Shown piece after piece: positions 43,901-51,453 of a stretch of DNA of 64,000 nt. Source of the DNA: Actinomycetota bacterium. GTDB lineage: Bacteria > Actinomycetota > Actinomycetes > S36-B12 > FW305-bin1. The stretch is from assembly GCA_004297305.1 (NCBI GenBank), contig SCTR01000009.1, forward strand, positions 186,001 to 250,000, read 5' to 3'. The position numbers and the translations under genes are program-made. Every line of letters starts with the position of its first letter. Position 1 is the first letter of the stretch. The notes beneath the pieces were generated by a model. The model saw only the letters and a list, made by a program, of their open reading frames with translations, was not told the DNA's origin and did no database searches.

Positions 43901-45774
43901 TGTTCGGCAACGGGATGCTGCTGTCCCGGCAGTTGCAGCTGGTCGCGGCGTTCGATCACCGCCATGTCTTCCTCGACCCACAGCCGGTGGCAGACAAGGC
44001 GTTCGAGGAACGGAAGCGGCTGTTCGAGCTGCCCCGGTCGTCGTGGGCGGACTACGACGTGTCCTTGCTGTCCGCCGGCGGCGGGATCTATCCACGGACG
44101 GCGAAGTCCGTGACGATCTCAGCGCAGGCCAAGGCCGTCCTCGGGCTGCCTGACGAGGTCGAGGCAGTGACTCCCGCCGAGCTCATTCGCGCGATCCTGC
44201 GCGCGCCGGTCGACCTGCTGTGGAACGGCGGCATCGGCACCTACGTCAGGGCGACCGGGGAATCCGACCTCGAGGTCGGCGACAAGAGCAACGACGGCGT
44301 CCGGGTCACCGGTGCGAGCCTGCGCTGCCGCGTCGTCGGTGAGGGCGGCAACCTGGGCTTCACGCAGCGGGGCCGGATCGAGGCCGCGCAGCACGGGGTG
44401 CTGCTGAACACCGACGCGATCGACAACTCCGCAGGAGTCGATACCTCCGACCACGAGGTCAACATCAAGGTGCTGCTCGACGTCGCGGTACGCGAGGGGG
44501 ACCTGACGGTCGAGCAGCGCAACGCCCTGCTGGCCGGCATGACAGACGAGGTCGCGCGACTCGTCCTGGCCGACAACGACGAACAGAACATCCTGCTGGC
44601 CAACGCCCGAGCGCAGGCTCCGGCCATGCTGAATGTGCACCAGCGGATGCTCCGTGACCTGGAGCGTTCCGGTGAGTTGGACAGGTCGCTGGAGTTCTTG
44701 CCCGACGACGCCGACATCGACGCGAGAATCGCAGCGGGCCGCGGCTTGACGACGCCGGAACTGGCGGTGCTGTCGGCGTACGCCAAGATCGCGCTGGAGC
44801 ACGCGCTGCCGGCGACGTCGTTGCCGGACGAGGACTGGACCGACGCCGTCCTGCGGTCCTACTTCCCGGCCGACCTCGTCGACCGGTTCCCCGATCGCGT
44901 CGGAGCCCACCCGTTGCGACGTGAGATCGTCACGACGGTCCTGGTCAACGACCTGATCAACCGCGGCGGGATCACCGTCGCCTTCCGTGCCATGGAGGAG
45001 ACCGGGGCGTCGGCCGATCAGGTCGTGCGCGCCGCGATGGTGGTACGCGAGATCTTCGGCCTCACCGCGATCTGGGAGCAGATCGACGCGCTCGATCACG
45101 AGGTGCCCACGGCCGCGCAGGCAGCGCTCGCGCTGGAGACGCGGCGGACGCACGATCGAGCCATCCGCTGGTTCCTGCAGACCCGGGGCGGCACGCTGGA
45201 CGTCGCGCGTGAGATCGAACGGTTCAAGCCGCCGCTGCTGGAACTCGCGCCGCTGCTGCCGACCCTGTTGCAGGGACAGGAGGCGGCCCGGCTGGCGCAG
45301 CGGACTGCCGAACTCGTCGCGGTCGGTGCCCCGGCGGACATCGCCGGGCAGGTGGCGGCGCTGCTGGACGTGTACGTCCTGCTGGACGTGGTCACCATCG
45401 CCGGCCGTATCGACGTCGCCGCCGAGCAGGTCGCGCGCGCCTACTTCGTCCTGTCCGACCGCTACCAGGTCGACGCGATGCTCAGCCTGATCACCGCCTT
45501 ACCGCGGCGAGGCCGCTGGGAAGCGTTGGCCCGCATGGCGTTGCGAGCCGACCTTTACGCCGCGCTGGCCGGGCTGACCGCGCGCGTGCTGACGACCACG
45601 TCTGCCGACGACGACCTGGCGACCCGGATCGCCGACTGGGAGTCGCAGCGGGCCGAAGGTCTCGCGCGCGCACGGGCCACCTTGACCGACATCGCCTCGC
45701 TCACCGACCACGACCTTGCCTCGCTGTCGGTCGCGTTGCGGACCTTCCGGACCCTGGTCGAGCAGGCCGACTGA
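40903..45774 (+). CDS. gdh: NAD-specific glutamate dehydrogenase, large (about 180 kDa) type
   Basis: A 1623-residue bacterial NAD-GDH that converts glutamate to 2-oxoglutarate and ammonia. The N-terminal half holds regulatory ACT-like and other regions ('VEVVTEDMPFLVDSIVSEL' near residue 105). The catalytic domain begins about residue 800 with 'GGLRWSDRPEDFRTEILGL' and 'KAQSVKNAIIVPVGAKGGF', then the nucleotide-binding part around 'GEGGNLGFTQ'. The length is standard for the family. ATG 40903 is preceded by GGGGCAGGACGG. The 5' region is shared with the divergent DUF2505 gene. It probably works with pruA in amino-acid catabolism. Confidence 0.94.
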   Translation: MSTAASEAAKDDLLAAAVATAGPVGRPLVDLAALIRRYYRGVAVADLVPRGPAAVAGAVTSQLQLASQRPLGKVAVRVSTPAAGSEGWSTGRIAAGHTVVEVVTEDMPFLVDSIVSELSRQARPIHLVVHPVVVVRRDLLGELLDVLDVDADDPAAAEPGVVVESWIHVEVDRETDPGDLEALRKALVRVLADVREAVEDWDRLRGKAQQLAAAFDTAPPGFDAEEVAEGVALLRWLADDHFTFLGYREYDLRGTGADSRLLAVPGTGLGVLRSDPVEHRREARLPPRVQAKAREPHLLVITKANSRSTVHRPAHLDYVGVKRVEADGTITGEYRFIGLYSAAAYTQSVFDIPVLRRKASRVIAQAGFPADSHSGNDLVTFLETYPRDELFQVGEEELLEVATAVLQIQERRTTRLFCRRDVYDRFYSCLVYVPRDRYTTAVRLRLEDVLREAVPGAEIDYTARVSESVLARLHFVVRAPRGAALPDIDVRALEGRVAAAARAWEDDFTDQLAATVGEEDAAALVRTWRAAFPEGYKEETSAADAVADLARLQALEPQSLTASLYRPAAAAPDEWRFKLYRSGAALSLSQVLPILGHLGVEVIDERPYQFDPKGEAPLWIYDFGLRLRAPVGTGAESLQARFEDAFAAIWSGRSEADGLAALVTVAGLTWRRVVVLRAYVRYLRQIGTAFSQSYIEQVVVAHGDVARSLLDLHDARFDPALDTAERDTATAERTAGLRSQLDDVATLDADRILRSLLTLVQATVRTSHFQPGPDGQSAQHVAIKLAARSIPELPEPRPEREIWVYSPRVEGVHLRFGPVARGGLRWSDRPEDFRTEILGLVKAQSVKNAIIVPVGAKGGFFPKQLPDAAADRDAWLAEGTAAYRIFVSALLDVTDNLVAGVVVPPPRVVRYDGDDSYLVVAADKGTATFSDVANRIAAEHDYWLGDAFASGGSVGFDHKAMGITARGAWESVTHHFGELGVDVRTDAVSCVGIGDMSGDVFGNGMLLSRQLQLVAAFDHRHVFLDPQPVADKAFEERKRLFELPRSSWADYDVSLLSAGGGIYPRTAKSVTISAQAKAVLGLPDEVEAVTPAELIRAILRAPVDLLWNGGIGTYVRATGESDLEVGDKSNDGVRVTGASLRCRVVGEGGNLGFTQRGRIEAAQHGVLLNTDAIDNSAGVDTSDHEVNIKVLLDVAVREGDLTVEQRNALLAGMTDEVARLVLADNDEQNILLANARAQAPAMLNVHQRMLRDLERSGELDRSLEFLPDDADIDARIAAGRGLTTPELAVLSAYAKIALEHALPATSLPDEDWTDAVLRSYFPADLVDRFPDRVGAHPLRREIVTTVLVNDLINRGGITVAFRAMEETGASADQVVRAAMVVREIFGLTAIWEQIDALDHEVPTAAQAALALETRRTHDRAIRWFLQTRGGTLDVAREIERFKPPLLELAPLLPTLLQGQEAARLAQRTAELVAVGAPADIAGQVAALLDVYVLLDVVTIAGRIDVAAEQVARAYFVLSDRYQVDAMLSLITALPRRGRWEALARMALRADLYAALAGLTARVLTTTSADDDLATRIADWESQRAEGLARARATLTDIASLTDHDLASLSVALRTFRTLVEQAD

Positions 45775-45838
45775 CCGCGGTGCCACCGCAAGCGCGGCCA
45801 GCCGCGCTCGCATGCCGGCCGTTGCGGTGGCACCGCGG
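45775..45838 (+). terminator. Large compound hairpin after gdh
   Basis: Perfect 17-bp arms (45775-45791 and 45822-45838) begin one base after the gdh stop. The interior holds a second hairpin with arms AGCGCGG/CCGCGCT. No T tract follows. A strong transcription terminator or RNA-protecting structure for this long mRNA is likely. Confidence 0.75.
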
Positions 45839-45939
45839 ATAGCGGGCGAGGAACGCGGACAACGCAGCGTGTCGACGCCGGGACGCTACGTCGCCGACAT
45901 CGCCCAGTCGGCGGGTAGAGCACCCGCGACGGACCTGCC

Positions 45940-45945
45940 TAGGGT
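45940..45945 (+). promoter_or_regulatory. Candidate -10 of the tad operon
   Basis: TAGGGT lies about 80 bp before the tadA ATG in the gene-free interval 45839-46023. The rest of that interval shows nothing else I can name. Confidence 0.4.
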
Positions 45946-46023
45946 GCGAGCGCAGTTCCGGAGGCCCCCGACCCCGGCTTGTCGCTCGCCAGCAGCGAGC
46001 CGTGACGTGAACCGGGGGCAGGG

Positions 46024-47361
46024 ATGCAGCTCGCTGAGGATGTCGAACCCGGCGCCAGCCCTGACGAACCTGGCACCGGCAGTGCCCCAGCGGGACTCGT
46101 CGCCGAGGTGACGCGCGGGGTCCGCGACGCGGTACGCCGGCGCGGGATCGATCCCATGCTGGAGCCGGGTACGGTGCGCGCCCTGGTCGACGAGCAGGTC
46201 GCCGCCGTGATCGACCGCTGGATCGATGCGGACGTGCCGGTCATCGACGGGCGCGGGATCGCCGCGCAGGTCCACGATGCGGTGGCCGGATACGGTCGGC
46301 TGCAACGCTTCTTCGACGATCCCACCGTCGAGGAGATCTGGATCAACGAGCCCGGCCGAGTCTTCGTCGCTCGAAACGGGCGTAGCGAGTTGACCTCGAC
46401 CGTCCTCGCCGAACGCGAGGTTCCCGAACTGGTGGAACGCATGTTGCGTGCGTCCGGCCGGCGGCTGGACACCTCCAGCCCGTTCGTCGACGCGATGCTG
46501 CCGGACGGGTCCCGGCTGCACGTGGCTATCCCCGACATCACCTTTCGGCACTGGGCCGTGAACGTCCGGCGTTTCGTGGTCCGGCCGACCCGGGTCGAGG
46601 ACCTCGTCGCGCTCGGCACCGTGACGGCCCAGGCCGCAGCCTTTCTCGACGCCGCGGTCCTCGCCGGCCTCAACGTCGTGGTCGCCGGAGGCACTCAGGC
46701 AGGCAAGACCACACTGCTCAACGCCCTGCTCGGGTGCGTTCCGGCGTCAGAACGCATCGTCAGCTGCGAGGAGGTCTTCGAAATCCGCATCGACTGCCCG
46801 GACTGGGTTGCCATGCAGACCCGGGACGCCGGGCTGGAGGGGACCGGCGAGGTCCCGCTACGCCGCCTGGTCCGCGAGGCGTTGCGGATGCGGCCCACCC
46901 GGCTGGTCGTCGGGGAGGTCAGGCACAGCGAGGCGCTTGACCTGTTGGTGGCCATGAACTCCGGGATGCCGGCGATGGCGACGTTGCACGCGAACTCCTG
47001 CCGGGAGGCGGTGACGAAGTTGTGCACCCTTCCGTTGCTCGCCGGAGGCAACATCGGTGCGCAGTTCGTCGTGCCGACCGTCGCCGGGTGTGTCGATGTC
47101 GTGGTCCACATTGCCTCCGCGCCGGACGGTCGGCGGCGAGTGACCGAGATCTGTGGTCTGTCGGGCCGGGTGGAGTCCGGAGTCGTCGAGATGAGCGAGA
47201 TCTTCCGATTGCGCGGCAGCGAACTGGTCCGCTCGCAAGGATTCCCACCGCATCCGGAACGTTTCGCTGCCGCCGGCATCGACCTGCCGGTAGTGCTGGC
47301 CGCCGGACCGTCCAGCGACGGACAGTCGACCGGGGAAGGCCAGCCACGATGGGAGCGGTGA
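46024..47361 (+). CDS. tadA: Tad/Flp pilus assembly ATPase TadA (CpaF)
   Basis: A 445-residue secretion ATPase of the type II/IV family that powers Flp pilus assembly on the cytoplasmic face. The N-terminal domain includes 'LQRFFDDPTVEEIWINEP'. Walker A is 'GGTQAGKTTLLNALL' at about residue 222, followed by 'SCEEVFEIRIDCPDWVAMQTR', Walker B 'RLVVGEVRHSEALDLL' and the His box 'MATLHANS'. ATG 46024 is the first start after a 185-bp gap. It heads a compact operon of seven genes. A TadZ/Ssd-type gene usually found upstream in actinobacteria is absent. Confidence 0.92.
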   Translation: MQLAEDVEPGASPDEPGTGSAPAGLVAEVTRGVRDAVRRRGIDPMLEPGTVRALVDEQVAAVIDRWIDADVPVIDGRGIAAQVHDAVAGYGRLQRFFDDPTVEEIWINEPGRVFVARNGRSELTSTVLAEREVPELVERMLRASGRRLDTSSPFVDAMLPDGSRLHVAIPDITFRHWAVNVRRFVVRPTRVEDLVALGTVTAQAAAFLDAAVLAGLNVVVAGGTQAGKTTLLNALLGCVPASERIVSCEEVFEIRIDCPDWVAMQTRDAGLEGTGEVPLRRLVREALRMRPTRLVVGEVRHSEALDLLVAMNSGMPAMATLHANSCREAVTKLCTLPLLAGGNIGAQFVVPTVAGCVDVVVHIASAPDGRRRVTEICGLSGRVESGVVEMSEIFRLRGSELVRSQGFPPHPERFAAAGIDLPVVLAAGPSSDGQSTGEGQPRWER

Positions 47362-48191
47362 CGGGGCTGCTGTTCGCCAGCGGGCTTCTCCTGCTGCTGG
47401 CTCCGCCGGCGGCCGAGACCACGACTGCCCGCCGCTCGTCGCTGGCGGACCTCATCGCCCGGTCCGGTACGGCGGGGATCACCCCGGCCGGCCTGCTGGG
47501 CGCGGCAGCAGCGTGCTCGGTGCTGGCAGGTGCCGGCGCCTTCCTGGTGACGGCCATTCCCGCAGTGGCGATAGCGGCCGCGCTCGCTGCGGCCGCCGGG
47601 CCGGTGATCGTGCTGCGCCGTCGTGCTCGCCGGCGGGACAAGGCGTTGCGGACGGCGTGGCCGGACGCGATCGACGTGCTGGTCAGCGGGGTGCGGGCAG
47701 GGCTGTCCCTGCCCGAGGCGTTGGCCGATCTCGGCAGCCGTGGCCCGGGACCGTTGCGGCCGGCGTTTGCCGACTTCGCGGCGGACTTCCGCGCGGCCGG
47801 CTCGTTCGCCGACTCGCTGGACGCGCTGCAGTCGCGGTTGGCTGACCCGGTTGCCGATCGGGTGGTGATGAGTCTGCGTCTCGCGCGGGACGTGGGCGGT
47901 ACTGACCTCGGCCGGGTGCTGCGCTCGCTGGCGGAGATGGTGCGGCTCGACGCCCGGACTCGCGGCGAGATCGAAGCTCGGCAGAGCTGGACGGTCAATG
48001 CGGCCAGGCTGGCCGTGGCGGCACCGTGGTTGACGTTGGCGCTGCTGGCAACCCGTCCGGCGGCTATCGACGCGTACAACTCGCCGGCCGGGCTTGTCGT
48101 GCTGATCGGCTGTGCAGCAGCGAGTATCGCGGCGTACCGGATCATGCTGCGGATCGGTCGGCTGCCGGTCGAACAGCGGATCGTGCGATGA
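47349..48191 (+). CDS. tadB: Tad pilus inner-membrane protein TadB
   Basis: A 280-residue T2SSF-domain protein. It has two N-terminal membrane segments, then the cytoplasmic F-domain ('AWPDAIDVLVSGVRAGLSLPEALADL', 'FADSLDALQSRLADPVADRVV'), and two C-terminal helices. TadB with TadC forms the membrane platform driven by TadA. ATG 47349 overlaps tadA by 13 bp; GTG 47358, giving a GTGA overlap, is an alternative. Confidence 0.88.
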   Translation: MGAVTGLLFASGLLLLLAPPAAETTTARRSSLADLIARSGTAGITPAGLLGAAAACSVLAGAGAFLVTAIPAVAIAAALAAAAGPVIVLRRRARRRDKALRTAWPDAIDVLVSGVRAGLSLPEALADLGSRGPGPLRPAFADFAADFRAAGSFADSLDALQSRLADPVADRVVMSLRLARDVGGTDLGRVLRSLAEMVRLDARTRGEIEARQSWTVNAARLAVAAPWLTLALLATRPAAIDAYNSPAGLVVLIGCAAASIAAYRIMLRIGRLPVEQRIVR

Positions 48192-49114
48192 CCCCCACCG
48201 TTGGCGCGTTGGTCGGGCTGGGCCTCGGTGTGGGCCTGGTCTTGCTCGCCGCGTCGATCCCGGCGTGGCGCCGGCCCACGTTGCTCGCCAGGGTCGCCGC
48301 GCAGGTGTCGGCCCGGCCCGGCGTGCCCAGGAAGTCGACGACGCCGATCCTCGGGACGTTGGGACACCTCCTGGAACCGACGGTGCAGCGGGCGATCAGC
48401 GCCCTCGACGAGCGGCTGGGCAACCGGCAGGCACTGGTGGCCAAACTGGAGCGGGCTGGTTCGGCGCTGTCCGTGGAGCGCTACCGGCTCGACCAGCTGG
48501 TCTGGGCCGCGGTGGGCCTGGCCGCGGGGCTGCTGGCGGCCTTGTCGGTGCTGCGACGAGGCGGCTCACCGTCGTACGGGGCGCTCCTGGCGTTGTGTGC
48601 GACCGGCACGGTCGCCGGGTTCCTGTTGCGGGACTGGGCTTTGTCCCGGTCGGTCGCGCGTCGTACCCGCCGTATCGCCGAGCAGTTCCCGGTGGTGGCG
48701 GAACTGTTCGCCTTCGCCGTCATCGCCGGCGAAGCGCCGTCGGTGGCGTTGGCGCGGGTTGCTGCGGCCGTCGGCGGCGAGTTCGGCGCGGAACTCGATC
48801 GCTGCGTGGCGCAGCTGCGCACCGGTACGCCGTTCGTCGATGCCGTGCACCAGCTGGCTCGCCGGCTCGATATCCCTGCAGTCGACCGGTTCGTCGACGG
48901 TCTGACCGTCGCCATCGAACGAGGCAGTCCGCTCGCTGACGTCATGCGGGCGCAGGCCGCTGACGCGAGGTCCGCGGCGCACCAGGAACTGATCGAGACC
49001 GCGGGCCGACGCGATGTCGTGATGCTGGTCCCGGTGGTGTTCTTGATCCTGCCGACGGTCGTGGTCATCGCGTTGTTCCCCGGTATTCACGGACTGGACC
49101 TCATCGTGCCGTGA
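48188..49114 (+). CDS. tadC: Tad pilus inner-membrane protein TadC
   Basis: A 308-residue T2SSF-domain partner of TadB. After an N-terminal helix and a cytoplasmic loop come two central helices (about 100-150). The F-domain follows ('QFPVVAELFAFAVIAGEAPSVALARVA', 'TPFVDAVHQLARRL'), with a final helix 'VMLVPVVFLILPTVVVIALFPG'. ATG 48188 overlaps the tadB stop as ATGA. Its stop is followed by a 64-bp gap containing a possible promoter for the pilin gene. Confidence 0.88.
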   Translation: MTPTVGALVGLGLGVGLVLLAASIPAWRRPTLLARVAAQVSARPGVPRKSTTPILGTLGHLLEPTVQRAISALDERLGNRQALVAKLERAGSALSVERYRLDQLVWAAVGLAAGLLAALSVLRRGGSPSYGALLALCATGTVAGFLLRDWALSRSVARRTRRIAEQFPVVAELFAFAVIAGEAPSVALARVAAAVGGEFGAELDRCVAQLRTGTPFVDAVHQLARRLDIPAVDRFVDGLTVAIERGSPLADVMRAQAADARSAAHQELIETAGRRDVVMLVPVVFLILPTVVVIALFPGIHGLDLIVP

Positions 49115-49134
49115 CCCGCTGTCGCACAAGCGAC

Positions 49135-49164
49135 TTGTCAATCAAGAGTGAACCGTTCTGGTAG
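49135..49164 (+). promoter_or_regulatory. Possible internal promoter for the pilin genes
   Basis: TTGTCA (49135-49140) and TGGTAG (49159-49164) are separated by 18 bp, with a GTCGC/GCGAC mini-hairpin just upstream. A GGGGGTAGGT ribosome site precedes the pilin ATG. Extra transcription of the most abundant component would make sense, but the -10 match is poor. Confidence 0.35.
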
Positions 49165-49178
49165 GGGGTAGGTGTTTC

Positions 49179-49373
49179 ATGACCGCATTTCGTCGTGTCA
49201 TGCACGTCGTCGGTCGTCGAATGACTCGACTTGCCGGCGATCGCGGCGACGTTCCCGGGTGGGTCTTGGTCGCTGTCATGACCGCAGGCTTGGTCACCGC
49301 GTTGTGGATCGTGGCCGACGATCAGTTGACCGCGGTACTGCGTCGCGCCATCGATTCGGTCACCGGGCCATGA
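49179..49373 (+). CDS. Flp-type pilin-like small protein
   Basis: A 64-residue protein with a basic N-terminus and one membrane helix, 'GWVLVAVMTAGLVTALWIVA'. Size, position directly after tadC, and strong ribosome site mark it as the pilin of this locus. The typical Flp processing context (Gly followed by Glu5-Tyr6) is replaced by 'RGDVPGW', an atypical form I recall from actinobacterial tad loci (DUF4244-like). Whether it is cleaved at Gly is unknown. No prepilin peptidase gene is in the window. Confidence 0.75.
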   Translation: MTAFRRVMHVVGRRMTRLAGDRGDVPGWVLVAVMTAGLVTALWIVADDQLTAVLRRAIDSVTGP

Positions 49374-49756
49374 CACGGCAGCGGAGCAGGCCGGACGCCG
49401 AGCGAGGCAGCGCCGCCGTCGAGTTCGCCCTGGTCGCTCCGCTCGTGCTCGTCATCGCGTTGGCCGTGGTGCAACTGGCGTTCGCACTACACGTGCGCGC
49501 GACGCTCGTCGCCGCTGCGGCGGAGGGAGCACGGGTCGCGGCCCGCGCCGACGGCGGTGCTGCCGCAGGTATCCGGCGTACCCGAGAGGTCTTGGCAGAC
49601 AACGTCGCCGCCGGTGCGGTCGGCGACATCACCGCGGCGATGACCAGCTCGGAGGGACTGGCCGTGGCCGAGGTCCGTGTCACCGCACACGTGCCGTTGC
49701 TGGGTCTGCTCGGCCCGACGGCGATGACGGTCGCCGGCCATTCGGTGCTGGAGTAG
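49370..49756 (+). CDS. TadE-like pseudopilin
   Basis: A 128-residue TadE-family protein with the hallmark 'ERGSAAVEFALVAPLVLVIALAVVQ', where the Glu five residues after the Gly fits pseudopilin processing. Then follow 'ATLVAAAAEGARVAARA' and a beta-rich C-terminus. ATG 49370 overlaps the pilin stop (ATGA). It is predicted to be a minor pilin assembled by the Tad machine. Confidence 0.87.
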   Translation: MTRQRSRPDAERGSAAVEFALVAPLVLVIALAVVQLAFALHVRATLVAAAAEGARVAARADGGAAAGIRRTREVLADNVAAGAVGDITAAMTSSEGLAVAEVRVTAHVPLLGLLGPTAMTVAGHSVLE

Positions 49757-49758
49757 CG

Positions 49759-50199
49759 ATGTCACGTCGGCCCCGCGACGACGCAGGCTCGGCCGTCGTC
49801 GAGTTCACGCTGCTGTCGGTCGCGCTGCTCGTGCCGCTGGTGTACCTGGCCTTGGCGGTCATGTCGGTGCAGCGCACCGCCTATGGGGTGACCACGGCGG
49901 TACGGGAGGCCGGACGAGCTTTCGTCACCGCGGACACCGTCGCGGCGGCCCGGCCACGGGCCGAGGCTGCGGCCCGGCTGGCCCTGGCCGACCAGGGCCT
50001 GGTGCTGCCCGATACGGCATTGGTGATCAGTTGCCGGGGCGGACCGTGTCTGACGCCGGGCTCGCTGGTCGAGGTCCGGCTGGACCTGGCTGTGCCACTT
50101 CCGTTCGTACCAGCGCCGTTCGACGACGGCGGCTCGTTGTCGATCCCGGTGTCGGCGAGTCACACCGCTGGTGTCGACCGGTTCCGGTCGGCCCCGTGA
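49759..50199 (+). CDS. Second TadE/TadF-like pseudopilin
   Basis: A 146-residue protein starting 'MSRRPRDDAGSAVVEFTLLS', again with a Gly...Glu5 pattern, one membrane helix and 'YGVTTAVREAGRAFVTADT'. Two cysteines in 'CRGGPC' could form a disulfide outside the membrane. It lies 2 bp after the first TadE gene, and its stop overlaps the next GTG. A minor pilin role is inferred from family and context. Confidence 0.83.
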   Translation: MSRRPRDDAGSAVVEFTLLSVALLVPLVYLALAVMSVQRTAYGVTTAVREAGRAFVTADTVAAARPRAEAAARLALADQGLVLPDTALVISCRGGPCLTPGSLVEVRLDLAVPLPFVPAPFDDGGSLSIPVSASHTAGVDRFRSAP

Positions 50200-50783
50200 C
50201 CCGCCGTCGGCCCGGGCGGCGTTCCGACTCGATCAGGCGATCCGACCGGATCAGGCGTACCGGCCCGGGCAGGAGTACTGACCGGACGAGGCATGCCGGG
50301 CCGGGCAGCAGTACTGACCGGACGAGGCGTACCGGCCCGATTGGCCGCGCCGCGGCGGGCAGCGGCGACCGGGGAACCGTCCTGTTGCTCACGATCGGGC
50401 TGGCGGTCCTCGCGCTGTTGGCCGTCCTCCTCGTCACCGACGTGTCGTCGATGTTCCTGCGGCGACGTTCGTTGTCGGCTCTCGCCGACGCCGCGGCGCT
50501 CGCCGGCGCGCAGGCGATCGACCTCGACGCCTACCTGCGGCGCGGCCCCGGCGACGGCCCGCTCGCGCTGGATAGTGCCGCGGTCGCCGTGGCGGTGCGG
50601 GCGCACCTGCAGGCCGCGCGGGCGTACGACGCCATCCCGGGGCTGAGCCTCCAGCAGGTGCGGACGGACGGAGGCCGGGTCACCGTCGTCCTGCAGGCCC
50701 CGGCGGCCCAGGGGTTGAGTGGCCTGAGCGCCCCGGGCGCGGTGATCCGTGCCAGCGCCAGCGCGCAGTTGCGAGTGCGCTGA
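50196..50783 (+). CDS. TadG-like (Rv3655c-type) membrane protein
   Basis: A 195-residue protein. The first 60 residues are Arg/Gly/Ser-rich and include a 12-residue repeat ('GPGRSTDRTRHA', 'GPGSSTDRTRRT'). Then comes 'GDRGTVLLLTIGLAVLALLAVLLVTDVS' and 'RRRSLSALADAAALAGAQAID', the conserved signature of TadG/secretion-neighbourhood TadE-like proteins. GTG 50196 overlaps the upstream stop (GTGA), so the repeat-bearing head is probably translated, although a later start nearer the membrane helix cannot be excluded. Confidence 0.78.
   Translation: MTRRRPGRRSDSIRRSDRIRRTGPGRSTDRTRHAGPGSSTDRTRRTGPIGRAAAGSGDRGTVLLLTIGLAVLALLAVLLVTDVSSMFLRRRSLSALADAAALAGAQAIDLDAYLRRGPGDGPLALDSAAVAVAVRAHLQAARAYDAIPGLSLQQVRTDGGRVTVVLQAPAAQGLSGLSAPGAVIRASASAQLRVR
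50256..50339. repeat. 36-bp tandem repeat in the TadG-like gene head
   Basis: Two 36-bp units (50256-50291 and 50292-50327) with few differences and a 12-bp partial third copy (50328-50339). The sequence before it contains smaller GATCAGGC repeats (50231-50255). The array preserves the reading frame and encodes Arg-rich, presumably cytoplasmic repeats. Confidence 0.9.
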
Positions 50784-50882
50784 GCCCGTCGGCTCGGGGT
50801 CCTTATCGCTAGCCGGACGCCGATCGTCGGCGCACACTGAAGACCTGAATGTTCCGCTGTGCTTCCGACAGGAGGTAGGGCC

Positions 50883-51341
50883 ATGACAATGCAGACGGGC
50901 TCCGGCCGCGGGTCACTGGAAATGGACCAGCACCCGGACATCCGGGCCCTGCGTGAGCGGTACGAGGAGACGTCGGAGACGGTCGCTGCTCGCCTGGTAG
51001 CGGGCTTGTCGTTCATGGCCGGTCTGTACGCCGCGATCTCAGCCTGGGTTATCGGCTTCGACGGCCAGGGCCGGATGGCGGTCAGCAATCTGGTGGTCGG
51101 CATCGCTGTAGCCGTGCTGGCTCTCGGCATGGCGTCGGCGTACGAGCGCACCCACGGCCTGGCCTGGGTTTCGGCGTTGCTCGGCGTCTGGCTCATCGTG
51201 TCGCCGTGGCTGATCGACGGCGTGGATCGCACCGCCCAGCTGCTGTGGAGCAACATCGTCGTCGGCGCGGTAGTCGTCGTACTCGGCCTGGCAGGGATGG
51301 CCATGGAGATGGGTGCGGCGCGGCGCCGGCCGATGCTCTGA
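50883..51341 (+). CDS. SPW-repeat membrane protein
   Basis: A 152-residue protein with four membrane helices arranged as two SPW-type repeats. The first is diverged ('AAISAWVIGF...NLVVGIAVAVLALG') and the second canonical ('GVWLIVSPWLIDG...NIVVGAVVVVLG'). Function is unknown in this family. ATG 50883 is preceded by a near-perfect ACAGGAGGT ribosome site. The 99-bp gap upstream contains the small palindrome CGCCGA-TCG-TCGGCG (50819-50833), perhaps the tad terminator. Confidence 0.87.
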   Translation: MTMQTGSGRGSLEMDQHPDIRALRERYEETSETVAARLVAGLSFMAGLYAAISAWVIGFDGQGRMAVSNLVVGIAVAVLALGMASAYERTHGLAWVSALLGVWLIVSPWLIDGVDRTAQLLWSNIVVGAVVVVLGLAGMAMEMGAARRRPML

Positions 51342-51439
51342 GCCTCGACCACCCGGCCAGTGCGCTGAGGTCGCGGCAGACCTTCGCCGTCACCCGCGGT
51401 AGGGCGCTCGGCCGTGCCCGCTGGCCGGGCGCGGCCGCG

Positions 51440-51445
51440 TACCCT
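51440..51445 (+). promoter_or_regulatory. -10-like hexamer just before prfB
   Basis: TACCCT ends 9 nt before the prfB ATG, giving at most a 1-3 nt leader. It is slightly further away than the seven-base group. Confidence 0.45.
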
Positions 51446-51453
51446 TCTCGACC

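Noticed and set aside
50231-50339. Possible CRISPR-like array in the TadG-like gene head
   Set aside because: Units are directly adjacent with no spacers and stay in frame, so it is a coding minisatellite. No cas genes are present.
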